DNA of 64,000 nt from Treponema peruense (GTDB taxonomy: Bacteria; Spirochaetota; Spirochaetia; Treponematales; Treponemataceae). The first letter of the stretch is position 1. Each line of letters starts with the position of its first letter. This document shows positions 32,670 to 41,328 of the stretch, piece after piece. The DNA is taken from assembly GCF_016117655.1 (NCBI RefSeq), contig NZ_CP064936.1, forward strand, positions 1-64,000, given 5' to 3'. The notes beneath the pieces were generated by a model that searched no databases, had not been told where the DNA came from, and saw nothing but the letters and a program-made list of their open reading frames with translations. Position numbers and translations under genes: made by a program.

Positions 32670-33689
32670 ATGAAAGTTGTTACATTCGGCGAGCTGCTTC
32701 TGAGACTGGAACCGGAAGGTTACTACAGGTTTGTTCAGGTAGACAAAATGACTTCCACCTTTGGAGGGGCAGAAGCGAATGTTGCTGTTTCGCTGGCCAA
32801 TTTTGGAATTGACTCTTATTACGTGACAAAACTTCCCTGTCATGAGATAGGTCAGAGCGCGGTTAACTCTTTGCGTCGTTTTGGTGTTCATACTGAATAT
32901 ATTTCGCGCGGTGGAAGCCGTGTCGGCATTTATTACAATGAGCGCGGGGCAAGTCAGCGGCCTTCAAAGTGCATTTACGACCGTGCACATTCTTCTATTG
33001 CAGAAAGTGTCCCCGAAGATTTTGACTGGGATTCAATATTCAAAGACTGCAGCTGGTTTCATCTGACCGGCGTTACGCCAGCCCTCGGAGGGAATCTTCC
33101 TCTTATTTGCGAACAGGCATGTGCTGCTGCAAAGAAAGCCGGAGCCATAGTGAGTGTAGATTTAAATTACAGAAGCAAGCTTTGGACACGTGAAGAGGCG
33201 CGCGCTGTAATGGAAAGAATATGCCGTTATGTAGATGTATGTGTCTCAAACGAAGAAGACGCGCGCGACGTGTTTGGAATAGAAGCCTGCGGTTCCGATG
33301 TAGAAAACGGTCTTATTAACCGCGAGTCGTATAAAGAAGTTGCAGTTAAGCTTGCACAGAAATTTGGCTTTAAAAAAGTGGCTGTTACTCTTCGCAAATC
33401 TGTTAACGCAAACAACAACCGCTGGAGTGCACTGCTTTATGACGGAAGTGAATTTTATCTGAGCCGCGAATATGACATGGTGATAGTTGACAGGCTTGGT
33501 GGCGGTGACAGTTTCTGCGCAGGGCTTATTTATTCTTTGCTGAACGGTTTTAACAGCCGGAATGCAGTGGAATTTGCGTCTGCCGCATCTTGTCTTAAAC
33601 ACAGTGTTGAAGGCGATTTTAATATGGTAACAGCCGACGAAGTAAACAGACTGGCGCGCGGTGATATTACCGGCCGCATTCAGCGTTAG
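32670..33689 (+). CDS. kdgK: PfkB-family sugar kinase, probable 2-keto-3-deoxygluconate kinase
   Basis: KdgK phosphorylates 2-keto-3-deoxygluconate to KDPG in uronate breakdown. The 339-residue protein starts VVTFGELLLRLEPEGYYRFV, contains the first PfkB signature (GGAEANVAVSLANFG), a second one (DRLGGGDSFCAGLIYSLL, with the catalytic Asp in GGGDS) and SVDLNYRSKLW. Its position after the pectinesterase, together with the KDPG aldolase domain at 43554, supports KDG as the substrate; the sequence alone does not exclude another sugar acid. Confidence 0.87.
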   Translation: MKVVTFGELLLRLEPEGYYRFVQVDKMTSTFGGAEANVAVSLANFGIDSYYVTKLPCHEIGQSAVNSLRRFGVHTEYISRGGSRVGIYYNERGASQRPSKCIYDRAHSSIAESVPEDFDWDSIFKDCSWFHLTGVTPALGGNLPLICEQACAAAKKAGAIVSVDLNYRSKLWTREEARAVMERICRYVDVCVSNEEDARDVFGIEACGSDVENGLINRESYKEVAVKLAQKFGFKKVAVTLRKSVNANNNRWSALLYDGSEFYLSREYDMVIVDRLGGGDSFCAGLIYSLLNGFNSRNAVEFASAASCLKHSVEGDFNMVTADEVNRLARGDITGRIQR

Positions 33690-33692
33690 GCG

Positions 33693-34490
33693 TTAAGAGC
33701 CGCTTTTGTCTGCACCAAGTCCAAAGAGTGCAAAGTCCGCGCGCACCGGGTCATCGGGAAACACCTGCCGCAGGCATTCCGTTAATTGAACGGCGGTTTT
33801 GAGAGAAGCGGCGCGCGGTTTACCGGACAGGGCCGGCGGTATAAGTTCAAGATTTGTTGCTTCCTGCATGACGTGTGTGTCCAGTGGCATAAGAAGATCC
33901 TGCTTGGGGTACCAAGTCCATAGCCCCAGGTCTACAGGAGAATTGCCCCTTACCATCCAGCGCAGAAACATATTCAGCTTTTTTGAGGCACTTTCTGCTG
34001 TATGCGGAATAAGATTGCATTCTGAGGGAAAAAGACTTGAGATAAGTGGTGCCAGTAGTGGAGAGCCGCTGAAGGCCGCTGCATATTTAGCATTACCGTT
34101 GCGCGCCGTTTCGTAAAGTTTTTGCATGTGCGCGCCAAGAGTTTCGCTTTCGTTAAGAATTTTCCTTATTGTGTCAAAAAACAGGCGCATCGAAGAAAAA
34201 GTGTACATTCTGTAAAAAGATGCGGCCGACTCTGGAAAAAAAGATTCATATTTTTTGTCCAGAATCCACTGTGCAGGGGAAGAGCCGGAGCGGTCAAGAA
34301 TCTGCTCTATGTGCAAAAGAATCTGTTCGCGGCGCCCAAAAGCCAGATTTGCCGAAATAAAAGCAACTATTTCCTTATCCTGTACGGAATTATATCTGTG
34401 CATAAACTGTGACGGGTCTTTTTTTAGAAACGCTGCCGTTTCATATTTTTGTGCAAGTTCAATAAGAGTGGCTTTTGTCTGGTCATTCAT
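33693..34490 (-). CDS. TIGR02757 / DUF2400 family protein
   Basis: This 265-residue protein belongs to a family of unknown function with a helix-hairpin-helix glycosylase-like fold. Supporting strings are DPSQFMHRYNSVQDKEIVAF, ANLAFGRREQI, LFPSECNLIPHTAESASKKL, LRWMVRGNSPVDLGLWTW and LLMPLDTHVMQEA. It is convergent with kdgK (three-base gap). The biochemical role is unknown. Confidence 0.85.
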   Translation of the reverse strand: MNDQTKATLIELAQKYETAAFLKKDPSQFMHRYNSVQDKEIVAFISANLAFGRREQILLHIEQILDRSGSSPAQWILDKKYESFFPESAASFYRMYTFSSMRLFFDTIRKILNESETLGAHMQKLYETARNGNAKYAAAFSGSPLLAPLISSLFPSECNLIPHTAESASKKLNMFLRWMVRGNSPVDLGLWTWYPKQDLLMPLDTHVMQEATNLELIPPALSGKPRAASLKTAVQLTECLRQVFPDDPVRADFALFGLGADKSGS

Positions 34491-34572
34491 GCCGTGATTT
34501 TAGTGTTTTGCAGTTGAATTTACAATAATTTAATCAATTCTGAATAGTATTTTTGCATTCAGCCTTTAACAA

Positions 34573-34895
34573 AGATATGGACGACTGGGAGCATTTTAAC
34601 CTGCGCTGGCGCTTATCTAAACAAACTGCGTTTTACCACGCGGACCTTCTAGTACACACGCGTCTGTTAACGCACGTCTGCGCGGGAAGACGCTACCTTT
34701 AATTAAATAAATCTTAACGAAAGTTAAAATGCGCGAAGGAGGACGGGAAAGCACGAAATGATTTGATTTTTAGTTGTCGCGAAGCGACATACGATGGTTT
34801 CACCGCAAAAATCATATCAAGGCCAATATTGGCCGGTTTCGTGATTTAACGGACGACTGGGAGCATTTTAACATTAGCTGGCGCTTATCTAAAAA
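34573..34895 (-). repeat. Dispersed ~300-bp repeat, partial plus complete reverse copies
   Basis: A partial copy (34573-34690, ending block GACTGGGAGCATTTTAACCT and outer arms) runs directly into a full reverse copy (34690-34895). The full copy has CGCGAAGGAGGACGGGAAAG, the core GTCGCGAAGCGAC, a GGCCAATATTGGCC hairpin and GGACGACTGGGAGCATTTTA. The rest of the 34491-34989 gap has only an AT-rich stretch with TATAAT at 34958-34963, probably the promoter of the next gene. Confidence 0.8.
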
Positions 34896-34989
34896 ATTAA
34901 ATTCCGGACTAACAGTTTTTTAAGTTGCAAACCTTTTGCAAAATACCCTGATTGTGTTATAATTCAATACCGCAGAGGGCATTTGTTTT

Positions 34990-36486
34990 ATGGCACAGAT
35001 AAAAAAGATAAAAGTCGACGCTTCCAAAGTTCAGCTGGCAATCAGAGCCGGAATTCCGCTGACACTTACTACATATACTCTTCCGCATGCGATGGAAGAA
35101 TATATCTGTGAAATTCTAAAAATTTTTCTAGAAGATTTGGGCCAGAACCACATGGTCGACAGCCTTACTTACTGCATTAAGGAACTTGTAAACAACGCAA
35201 AAAAAGCCAACACCAAGCGCATTTATTTTCAGGAAAAAGGGCTTGATATAAACAATTATTCTGATTATGAAAAAGGAATGAAGACCTTTAAGCAGGATAC
35301 CCTCAACAATATCCGCTATTATATGGAACTTCAGCGCAGAAAAGGCTACTACATTAAGGTTTCGCTTCAGACACGCAATAATAAAATCAAAATAGAAGTA
35401 CGCAACCGGGCTGAACTTACTGTTTTTGAATACAAGCGCATTCATGACAAGATTACCCGCGCACAGCAGTATTCGTCTGTAGAAGACGGACTTGTACAGC
35501 TTTTGGATGAGTCAGAGGGAGCCGGTCTTGGTCTTGTTATAATGATTCTTGTTCTGCGCAAAATTGGCCTTACCGAAGAGAACTTCCAGGTTAAATGCGA
35601 AAATGGCGAGACAATTACAAGACTTATTCTTCCGTTCAGTGCGGCTACACTCAATGATATTAATGCTCTTTCTACTGAATTTGTTAATCTTATTGACGGG
35701 CTTCCTGAATTTGACGAAAACATTATGCAGATTAACCGCATTATTGATGACCCCAAGAGCAAAATGAGCGATATTGCCATGAAGATTTCAAACGATGTGT
35801 CGCTTACTGCCGAACTTCTTAAAATGGTTAACTCTGCCGCATACGTTTTGTCTACTCCGTGCAGTTCTATTGGAGACGCCGTTAAAATAGCCGGAATCCG
35901 CGGTATACGCAACCTTTTGTTTTCTATCGGAACTATGCATAAACTTACGGTCAATTCAACCGGCAAAAACAAAGAGATGTGGGACCATTCCTACCGTGTG
36001 GCTTTTTATGCATACAATATCGCGCGCAATTTCTGTGCAAAAGACAGAGGTTGTGTAGATGACAGTTATGTATGTGGTCTTCTGCATGATATGGGCAAGA
36101 TTATTTTTGAAAACGCCATGCCCGATGTCCTTTACAAGATTAATTCCCTCTGTACCATGCGCGGAATTGAACCCGAACTTTTCGAAAGAATGATTTCGGG
36201 CGTTAACCACGGCGAACTTGGTGCAAAGATTGCACAGAAGTGGAATTTTCCGCAGGTTTTTGTTGATGTAATCCGCTATCACCACGAGCCCGCTGAAGCT
36301 CCTGAAAATGTGCGCAAACTTACCAGCGTAATCTATGTTGCAGACATTATGACTCATTACGAGGAAGGCAAGGTTTTGTTCGAAGATATTGATTCCGCAG
36401 TGCTCAAGACTATTGGAATAGAAAAAGAAGAGCAGTTCCACGGAATTTCTGAAAAGCTGAGCCACGCATTCAGGCGCGAAAAATAA
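34990..36486 (+). CDS. HATPase-like domain fused to HDOD domain (signalling protein)
   Basis: This 498-residue protein has an N-terminal half that looks like a GHKL ATPase: YCIKELVNNAKKANTKRIYF is an N-box-like helix near residue 60, and SEGAGLGLVIMILVLRK is a G-box-like loop near 178. Residues about 235-430 form an HDOD domain (ISNDVSLTAELLKMVNSAAY, AVKIAGIRGIRNLLFSIGTM, CGLLHDMGKIIFENAMP, IRYHHEPAEAP). The HD pair is intact, which is uncommon in HDOD proteins. It is probably a cytoplasmic signalling protein; output and signal are unknown. Confidence 0.8.
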   Translation: MAQIKKIKVDASKVQLAIRAGIPLTLTTYTLPHAMEEYICEILKIFLEDLGQNHMVDSLTYCIKELVNNAKKANTKRIYFQEKGLDINNYSDYEKGMKTFKQDTLNNIRYYMELQRRKGYYIKVSLQTRNNKIKIEVRNRAELTVFEYKRIHDKITRAQQYSSVEDGLVQLLDESEGAGLGLVIMILVLRKIGLTEENFQVKCENGETITRLILPFSAATLNDINALSTEFVNLIDGLPEFDENIMQINRIIDDPKSKMSDIAMKISNDVSLTAELLKMVNSAAYVLSTPCSSIGDAVKIAGIRGIRNLLFSIGTMHKLTVNSTGKNKEMWDHSYRVAFYAYNIARNFCAKDRGCVDDSYVCGLLHDMGKIIFENAMPDVLYKINSLCTMRGIEPELFERMISGVNHGELGAKIAQKWNFPQVFVDVIRYHHEPAEAPENVRKLTSVIYVADIMTHYEEGKVLFEDIDSAVLKTIGIEKEEQFHGISEKLSHAFRREK

Positions 36487-36501
36487 TTTTTTTAACAAAT
36501 G

Positions 36502-37320
36502 TCAGTTGTTTTTTAGAAGGGCATTTGTCCATGCCTGCATAAGAATTCCAAAGGCAACTCCTACGTTAAGTGACGCTTTAAGGCCTGTCATTGGAATTGT
36601 TACGCGCCCGTAGCTTGCCCTGTGGAGTGCTTCCGGACTTACGCCAAGTTCTTCTGAGCCTATTATTACTATTCCTTCTTTTGGAAAGTTGAATTCATTT
36701 ATTGGTGTTCCGCCGGTTTCTAGTACAAAAACCGGCCTGTCTTTTGGAAGTTCTTCGAGCGGGCATCTTGTGTAACCCATCGTTTCTATGCAGCCCATTC
36801 CACTTCTTAATGCTTTGCTTTGTTCGGGGTCGGTGCATTGCGGTGAAATATACACGCTTTCACAGCCCATTGCTTCTGCCGTGCGGAATATTGAACCTAC
36901 GTTGAACGGCGAGCGGATGTCTTCTGCATAGACGCTTACTCCCTTAAAGAAGCTGCGCTTTTGTACGCTGAGTTTTTCGTTTGCGTGTGGTGCTATTACA
37001 AGATCCCATTCTGCCGGGAAGGTTCCTATTACTGCAAGCAGCGCATTTCTTGCTTCGTTGCATAAGCGCCGCTCGTCTGTGTCTTTTTCTGAAAGAAGTG
37101 CGGCTATTCTTTTTGCGGCATCCTGGGGAAGTTTGGGGTCGTCCAGTACGATTTTTGCAAGTTCGCGCGTGTATTCCAATCGTGTCAGTTTTTTAAAGTT
37201 ATATTCCAGACCGCTCTCTGCTATTCCAGCTATGTCACGTTCCAGTTCACCAAAGGTAAGTGCCAGTTTGCGTCTTTTTTGTCCCGCCGTAAGCTGAAAA
37301 AGTTTGTCGGGTGCTATCAT
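36502..37320 (-). CDS. SpoU/TrmH-family RNA 2'-O-methyltransferase
   Basis: This is a 272-residue SPOUT methyltransferase. The three motifs are VYAEDIRSPFNVGSIFRTAE (motif 1 with the catalytic Arg), IVIGSEELGVSPEALHRA (motif 2) and VTIPMTGLKASLNVGVAFGI (motif 3). The N-terminal 110 residues are helical and specific to this protein. Target RNA (tRNA or 23S rRNA) is not decided. Its start shares base 37320 with the stop of the preceding gene on the same strand, indicating coupling. Confidence 0.9.
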   Translation of the reverse strand: MIAPDKLFQLTAGQKRRKLALTFGELERDIAGIAESGLEYNFKKLTRLEYTRELAKIVLDDPKLPQDAAKRIAALLSEKDTDERRLCNEARNALLAVIGTFPAEWDLVIAPHANEKLSVQKRSFFKGVSVYAEDIRSPFNVGSIFRTAEAMGCESVYISPQCTDPEQSKALRSGMGCIETMGYTRCPLEELPKDRPVFVLETGGTPINEFNFPKEGIVIIGSEELGVSPEALHRASYGRVTIPMTGLKASLNVGVAFGILMQAWTNALLKNN

Positions 37321-38471
37321 CAGTATGCCTTCTTTATTAGTTCAAACAGGTCATCTGTTGTCATGCTGCGCTGGAGGGAATCTATTAGATCTGTTTGTCC
37401 TGCGTCTTCTACTGCGAGTGAAAGCTGTTCTATACTGAGCGAAAGGTCTTTGAGACGGGCCGGAATGTTTATTTTGGCAATGCGCTGCCTTATGTATTCG
37501 GCAAGTGACAGGGCTTTTTTTTCGTCAGTGTCTTCGTTGCTGTCTGTTATTCTGTAGATGTCGGCAATTTTGGCGAGTTTTGCGGCTGCAAATGTTGTTG
37601 CATCTTCGATTATGTAAGGAAGAAGTATTGCGCTTACCAGTGCACGCGGTATTTTATAGCGTGTATTGATTGTCAGTGACAAAAGTGTCGAAGCTCCTGC
37701 TGAACAGGATGCCAGTCCGAGTGATGCCATGCAGCCGGCCTGTGTATAAAGAACTTCGGGTGGGGTTGTGACTGTTAGCGTAGGGGAGCCGTCTGCCGCG
37801 TATGACATGAGCTGGAGCGCTTTTTCTATAAGCATGTCGCTGAAGAAAGTTGATTTGCGGCTTAAATAAGCTTCGAGTGCCATGCTGAATGTTTCGAGAC
37901 CCATTGCGGCACTTTGTTTGTCGGTAAGCGTGAGTTCAAGATTGGGGTCCCAGAGAACCAGTTTGCAAATACCGTTCTGTGTTTTTATTATTTTTGCGCT
38001 TCCTGAACGTGAGTCGCAGAGGGGAACTCTGTCTGTGAAAAGAAAAGCGTCTCTTATTGTTGTAGGTACGCATATAAGCGGAATTGTGCCTGCTGTTGGT
38101 GTACCGCCGTCTATGTAGTCGTAGGAAGTGTGCGGTTCGTTAAAAAGTGCGCAGGCAGCTTTTGCAAGAGCGAGTGTTTTTCCACCGCCTGCAGCGATTA
38201 TTCCGTGTATGTGGGAATTTCTGGCAAGGTTGAGTATTGTTTCAAGAGTCTGGGTGTCGGCAGCCTGTGTAAGTTCGTCAAAGACAAAATATTCTATTTT
38301 GCGTTCTGCGAGTGGTGCCGTTATTTTTTCTGCAGTGCCGGTTTCTTTGAGGATAGGGTCCATTATTACCATGTAGCGTGAACCCCATTCCAGAGCATTT
38401 TGTCCCAGCCGTGTTACTGTGTAGGGACCAAGTATGATATTTGGTGAAATTTTGAATATGAAATCTGTCAT
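37320..38471 (-). CDS. Iron-containing alcohol/glycerol dehydrogenase-family protein lacking metal ligands
   Basis: This 383-residue protein follows the iron-containing alcohol dehydrogenase layout: nucleotide loop IIAAGGGKTLALAKA, IPLICVPTT, a helical C-terminal domain. In the ligand positions the usual GxDALxHAxE reads GLETFSMALEAYLS, and the usual HAxxHxxG...IPHG reads STLLSLTINTRYKIPRA. None of the expected Asp/His metal ligands is kept, so a canonical dehydrogenase activity is doubtful. It is coupled to the SpoU gene. It may be a sensor, or a 3-dehydroquinate-synthase-like or other enzyme of the superfamily. Confidence 0.75.
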   Translation of the reverse strand: MTDFIFKISPNIILGPYTVTRLGQNALEWGSRYMVIMDPILKETGTAEKITAPLAERKIEYFVFDELTQAADTQTLETILNLARNSHIHGIIAAGGGKTLALAKAACALFNEPHTSYDYIDGGTPTAGTIPLICVPTTIRDAFLFTDRVPLCDSRSGSAKIIKTQNGICKLVLWDPNLELTLTDKQSAAMGLETFSMALEAYLSRKSTFFSDMLIEKALQLMSYAADGSPTLTVTTPPEVLYTQAGCMASLGLASCSAGASTLLSLTINTRYKIPRALVSAILLPYIIEDATTFAAAKLAKIADIYRITDSNEDTDEKKALSLAEYIRQRIAKINIPARLKDLSLSIEQLSLAVEDAGQTDLIDSLQRSMTTDDLFELIKKAY

Positions 38472-38521
38472 TTTAGTGAACTCCCGTTTGCTTTATCGTA
38501 TAATCATTATGCAAAATATGC

Positions 38522-38553
38522 AAAAAAAAAGAGCGGAAAATTAAATTCCGCCC
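38522..38553 (-). terminator. Intrinsic terminator after flgM
   Basis: On the minus strand AGGGCGGAA pairs with TTCCGCTCT (one G-U pair) and is followed by T9. Confidence 0.85.
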
Positions 38554-38585
38554 TTCTTTTCCCGTGAATTCCCACTGCTACAAAA

Positions 38586-38873
38586 TTAGAATCCGTATGC
38601 GCTGAGAATTCTGTCTGCTGTTGAAGCAATTGTGGCTTCGTTAAGATAGTTCGGATCCTGAATTTTCTGCTTGATCTGTTCGACAAGCTCGGAACGAACA
38701 TCGGGTGTTTCATCCGCAATCTGGCTAATCATGCGGGCTTCTGCCATTGCCTTTGCTTCGTCTGAAAGAGTGATTTCATCAGAAGAAACCTTAACACTCT
38801 GAGTAGTACTTGTGCGCTTGGTATTCGTTAAACTGGTTAAAGGATTAACTCCTGAAATCTTGTCTATCATCAT
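38586..38873 (-). CDS. flgM: Anti-sigma-28 factor FlgM
   Basis: FlgM binds the flagellar sigma factor and holds back late flagellar genes until the hook is finished. The protein of about 95 residues has a Ser/Thr-rich unstructured N terminus, DEITLSDEAKAMAEARM and a C-terminal helix VRSELVEQIKQKIQDPNYLN. These fit the FlgM pattern. Starts at 38873 or 38870 are both possible after AGGCAGGAT; an upstream GTG at 38888 is less likely. It overlaps the 3' end of rsmI by about 29 bases, so the two are co-transcribed. It indicates a motile cell. Confidence 0.85.
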   Translation of the reverse strand: MMIDKISGVNPLTSLTNTKRTSTTQSVKVSSDEITLSDEAKAMAEARMISQIADETPDVRSELVEQIKQKIQDPNYLNEATIASTADRILSAYGF

Positions 38874-39597
38874 AATATCCTGCCTCACTTACATTATCGG
38901 AACTTTCGTCTGAAAGTTTAGCATTTTTGTCACCGGCAATGAAAACTGCGAATTCTCCCTGAATTTTGCTTCTGGAAGCGTATGATTCAAGTACTTCGCT
39001 TGCGGCGGCGTCCGTTATTTCTTCGTGCATTTTTGTAAGTTCGCGGCCTACAACTACACGCCTTGTACTGTCAATTTCGGCAATATCCTTCAGTAATTTT
39101 ACTATTCTGAAGGGACTTTCGTAAAGTATTACGGCGTATCCCGTTGCCATAAGTTCGCGAAGTCTTGCCTTTCTGCGTCCCGGTTTTGGGGAAAGAAATC
39201 CTTCAAAAACCAGGGTTTTTCCTCCTGCTCCGGCTACACTTGCCAATGTTGCAAAGGCGCTTGCTCCCGGAATGGGAATTACTGTGTGTCCGGCTTGTCT
39301 GACGGTTCCGGCTAGTATTGCGCCGGGGTCGCTTATTCCCGGAGTTCCTGCGTCGCTTGCGTAGGCTACGTTTTTGCCTTCATCAAGAAGTGCGATTATC
39401 TTTTCTGACGCAAACTTTTCGTTCTGCGAGCGGCAGCTTATGAGCGGTTTGCGTATTTCAAAATGATTCAACAGCTGAAGAGTATGCCTTGTATCTTCTG
39501 CCGCAATTACATCGACGCTTTTTAGCGTTTCCAGCGCGCGGAATGTAATATCGCCCAAGTTTCCTATGGGTGTTGCTACAATATATAGTTCGGACAC
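38845..39597 (-). CDS. rsmI: 16S rRNA (cytidine-1402-2'-O)-methyltransferase RsmI
   Basis: RsmI methylates C1402 of 16S rRNA using SAM. The 250-residue protein begins LYIVATPIGNLGDITFRALE and contains AAEDTRHTLQLLNHFEI, YASDAGTPGISDPGAIL, VIPIPGASAFATLASVAGAG, FEGFLSPKPGRRKARL and LYESPFRIVKLL. These are the full set of tetrapyrrole-methylase-fold RsmI motifs. flgM follows with overlap. A second RsmI-like domain is fused to a KDPG aldolase at 43554. Confidence 0.94.
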   Translation of the reverse strand: MSELYIVATPIGNLGDITFRALETLKSVDVIAAEDTRHTLQLLNHFEIRKPLISCRSQNEKFASEKIIALLDEGKNVAYASDAGTPGISDPGAILAGTVRQAGHTVIPIPGASAFATLASVAGAGGKTLVFEGFLSPKPGRRKARLRELMATGYAVILYESPFRIVKLLKDIAEIDSTRRVVVGRELTKMHEEITDAAASEVLESYASRSKIQGEFAVFIAGDKNAKLSDESSDNVSEAGYYDDRQDFRS

Positions 39598-39639
39598 ATT
39601 TTAATTATATATAGAAAGAATATGAAATTCAAGTAAAAC

Positions 39640-39937
39640 CGCGCGGATGTTGGGTTTACAAAGAAGTTCGTTAACAGACGCTGGTGTAGAGGAAGGTCCG
39701 CGCGGGAAGACGCCTCTTTTAGATAAGTGACAGCGCAGGTTAAAATGCTCCCAGTCAGCCGGTGAAGTCCAAAACCGGGCCATAAGGCCCTTGACGTGGT
39801 TTTTGCAAGGAAACTATTGTTTGTCGCTTCGCGACTGCAAAAAACCAAGTCATTTCGTACTTCCCCGTCCTCCTTCGCGCATTTTAACTTTTGCTAAGTT
39901 TTATCTTTTTAGAAGCAGCGTCTTCCTGCGCGGACGT
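39640..39937 (+). repeat. Dispersed ~300-bp repeat, forward copy 1 of a tandem pair
   Basis: The blocks run CGCGCGGATGTTGGGTTTAC, GGTCCGCGCGGGAAGACGC, GTTAAAATGCTCCCAGTC, GTCCAAAACCGGGCC, the core TTTGTCGCTTCGCGAC, GTCCTCCTTCGCGCATTTTA and AGAAGCAGCGTCTTCCTGCG. It runs directly into the next copy, sharing the outer arm. Confidence 0.85.
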
Positions 39938-40236
39938 TTGGTTTACAAAGAAGTTCGTTAACAGACGCGTGTGTAGAAGAAGGTCCACACGGAAAGACGC
40001 AGTTTAGTTAGATAAGTGTCAACGAGTGTTAAAATGCTCCCAGTCGTCCGCGGAAATCGAAAACCGGCCAATATTAGCCTTGACGTGATTTTTGCTGGGA
40101 AACTATCGTTTGTCGCTTTACGACGGCAAAAAATCAAGTCATTTCCGCTTCCCGCGTCCTCCTTCGCGCATTTTAACTTACGTTAAGTTTTATCTGTTTA
40201 GAAGCAGCGTCTTCCCGCGTGGACGTTGCGTTTACA
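39938..40236 (+). repeat. Dispersed ~300-bp repeat, forward copy 2 of a tandem pair
   Basis: Same block order as the preceding copy. Its core, GTTTGTCGCTTTACGACGGC, has a base change, and its central hairpin is GGCCAATATTAGCC. It ends in CGTCTTCCCGCGTGGACGTT just before metN. Confidence 0.85.
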
Positions 40237-40287
40237 ATATTCTACTATAATATTGACCTTGCCTTTTATTTTAGGCATTATAATGAT

Positions 40288-41328
40288 ATGAAAATAAAAA
40301 TAGATCATCTTTCCAAGACGTATTCTACTTCTGACGGAACGATTACGCCTGTAAATGATATTTCTCTTGAGATTCCGGATAATACAATTTTTGGAATTAT
40401 AGGCCGCAGTGGTGCCGGTAAGTCTTCTCTTGTAAGGCAGATAAGTCTTTTGGAAGCTCCTGATTCGGGAAGCGTTTTTTATAATGACGAACGTGTTGAT
40501 AATCTTCCCAAAAAAGAGCTTATTCAGCGCCGCCGACGTATTGGAATGATTTTTCAGAATTTCAATCTTTTTACTTCAAGAACGGCTGCAAAAAATATTG
40601 CTTATCCACTTGAAATATGTGGTACTCCTAAAGAAGAAATCAATTCACGTGTAGAAGAAATGCTTGCCCTTGTCGGGCTTGAAGGAAGGGGAGATGCGCC
40701 TGTGAGTACACTTTCTGGCGGTCAGAAGCAGAGAATTGCCATTGCGCGTGCCCTTTCTACAAAACCTGATATTTTGTTCTGTGACGAAGCGACCAGTGCA
40801 CTTGATCCGCAGACAACACGTTCAATTTTGGATTTGATTCGCGAGATTCAAAAAAAGATGAATCTTACCGTCGTGATGATTACCCACCAGATGGAAGTCG
40901 TAAGAGATGCATGTGAAAAAGTTGCGGTTGTTGATGACGGCCATATTGTTGAACTTGGTCTTGTTACAGATATTTTTTCCAACCCTAAGTCTTCTGTTAC
41001 AAAAGATTTTATTATGCATATTTCTCCTGCTTCTTCAGGCGGAACCTGCGGTGCTGAAAATAATTCGCTTGTGAGATGGTCTGAGGACGGTGGTAAGTAT
41101 GAACTGCATTTTATTGGTTCTGATACCGGTAAGCCTGTTATAAGCGAAACAATTCGCATGTTCAATGTAGACTTTAATATTCGTGCCGGCGGAATTCAGC
41201 ATTTGCCTGACCGCGATATTGGTACGATGATTGTTGACATTGACGGCGATAGTGCTGAAGTTAAAAAAGCGATTGGTTATCTTGTTGACCGCGGAGTTAT
41301 TGTTGATGTGCTGGAGAATTCAAAATGA
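40288..41328 (+). CDS. metN: Methionine ABC transporter ATP-binding protein MetN
   Basis: MetN powers import of methionine. The protein of about 346 residues has Walker A GRSGAGKSSLVRQ, signature LSGGQKQRIAIARAL, Walker B ILFCDEATSALDP and a C-terminal NIL domain (about residues 265-346, with RMFNVDFNIRAGGIQ and GTMIVDIDG). The NIL domain, which binds methionine for feedback inhibition, is diagnostic. ATG 40288 is chosen over an upstream in-frame ATG because family similarity starts at KIKIDHLSKTY. metI follows with a four-base overlap. Confidence 0.94.
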   Translation: MKIKIDHLSKTYSTSDGTITPVNDISLEIPDNTIFGIIGRSGAGKSSLVRQISLLEAPDSGSVFYNDERVDNLPKKELIQRRRRIGMIFQNFNLFTSRTAAKNIAYPLEICGTPKEEINSRVEEMLALVGLEGRGDAPVSTLSGGQKQRIAIARALSTKPDILFCDEATSALDPQTTRSILDLIREIQKKMNLTVVMITHQMEVVRDACEKVAVVDDGHIVELGLVTDIFSNPKSSVTKDFIMHISPASSGGTCGAENNSLVRWSEDGGKYELHFIGSDTGKPVISETIRMFNVDFNIRAGGIQHLPDRDIGTMIVDIDGDSAEVKKAIGYLVDRGVIVDVLENSK

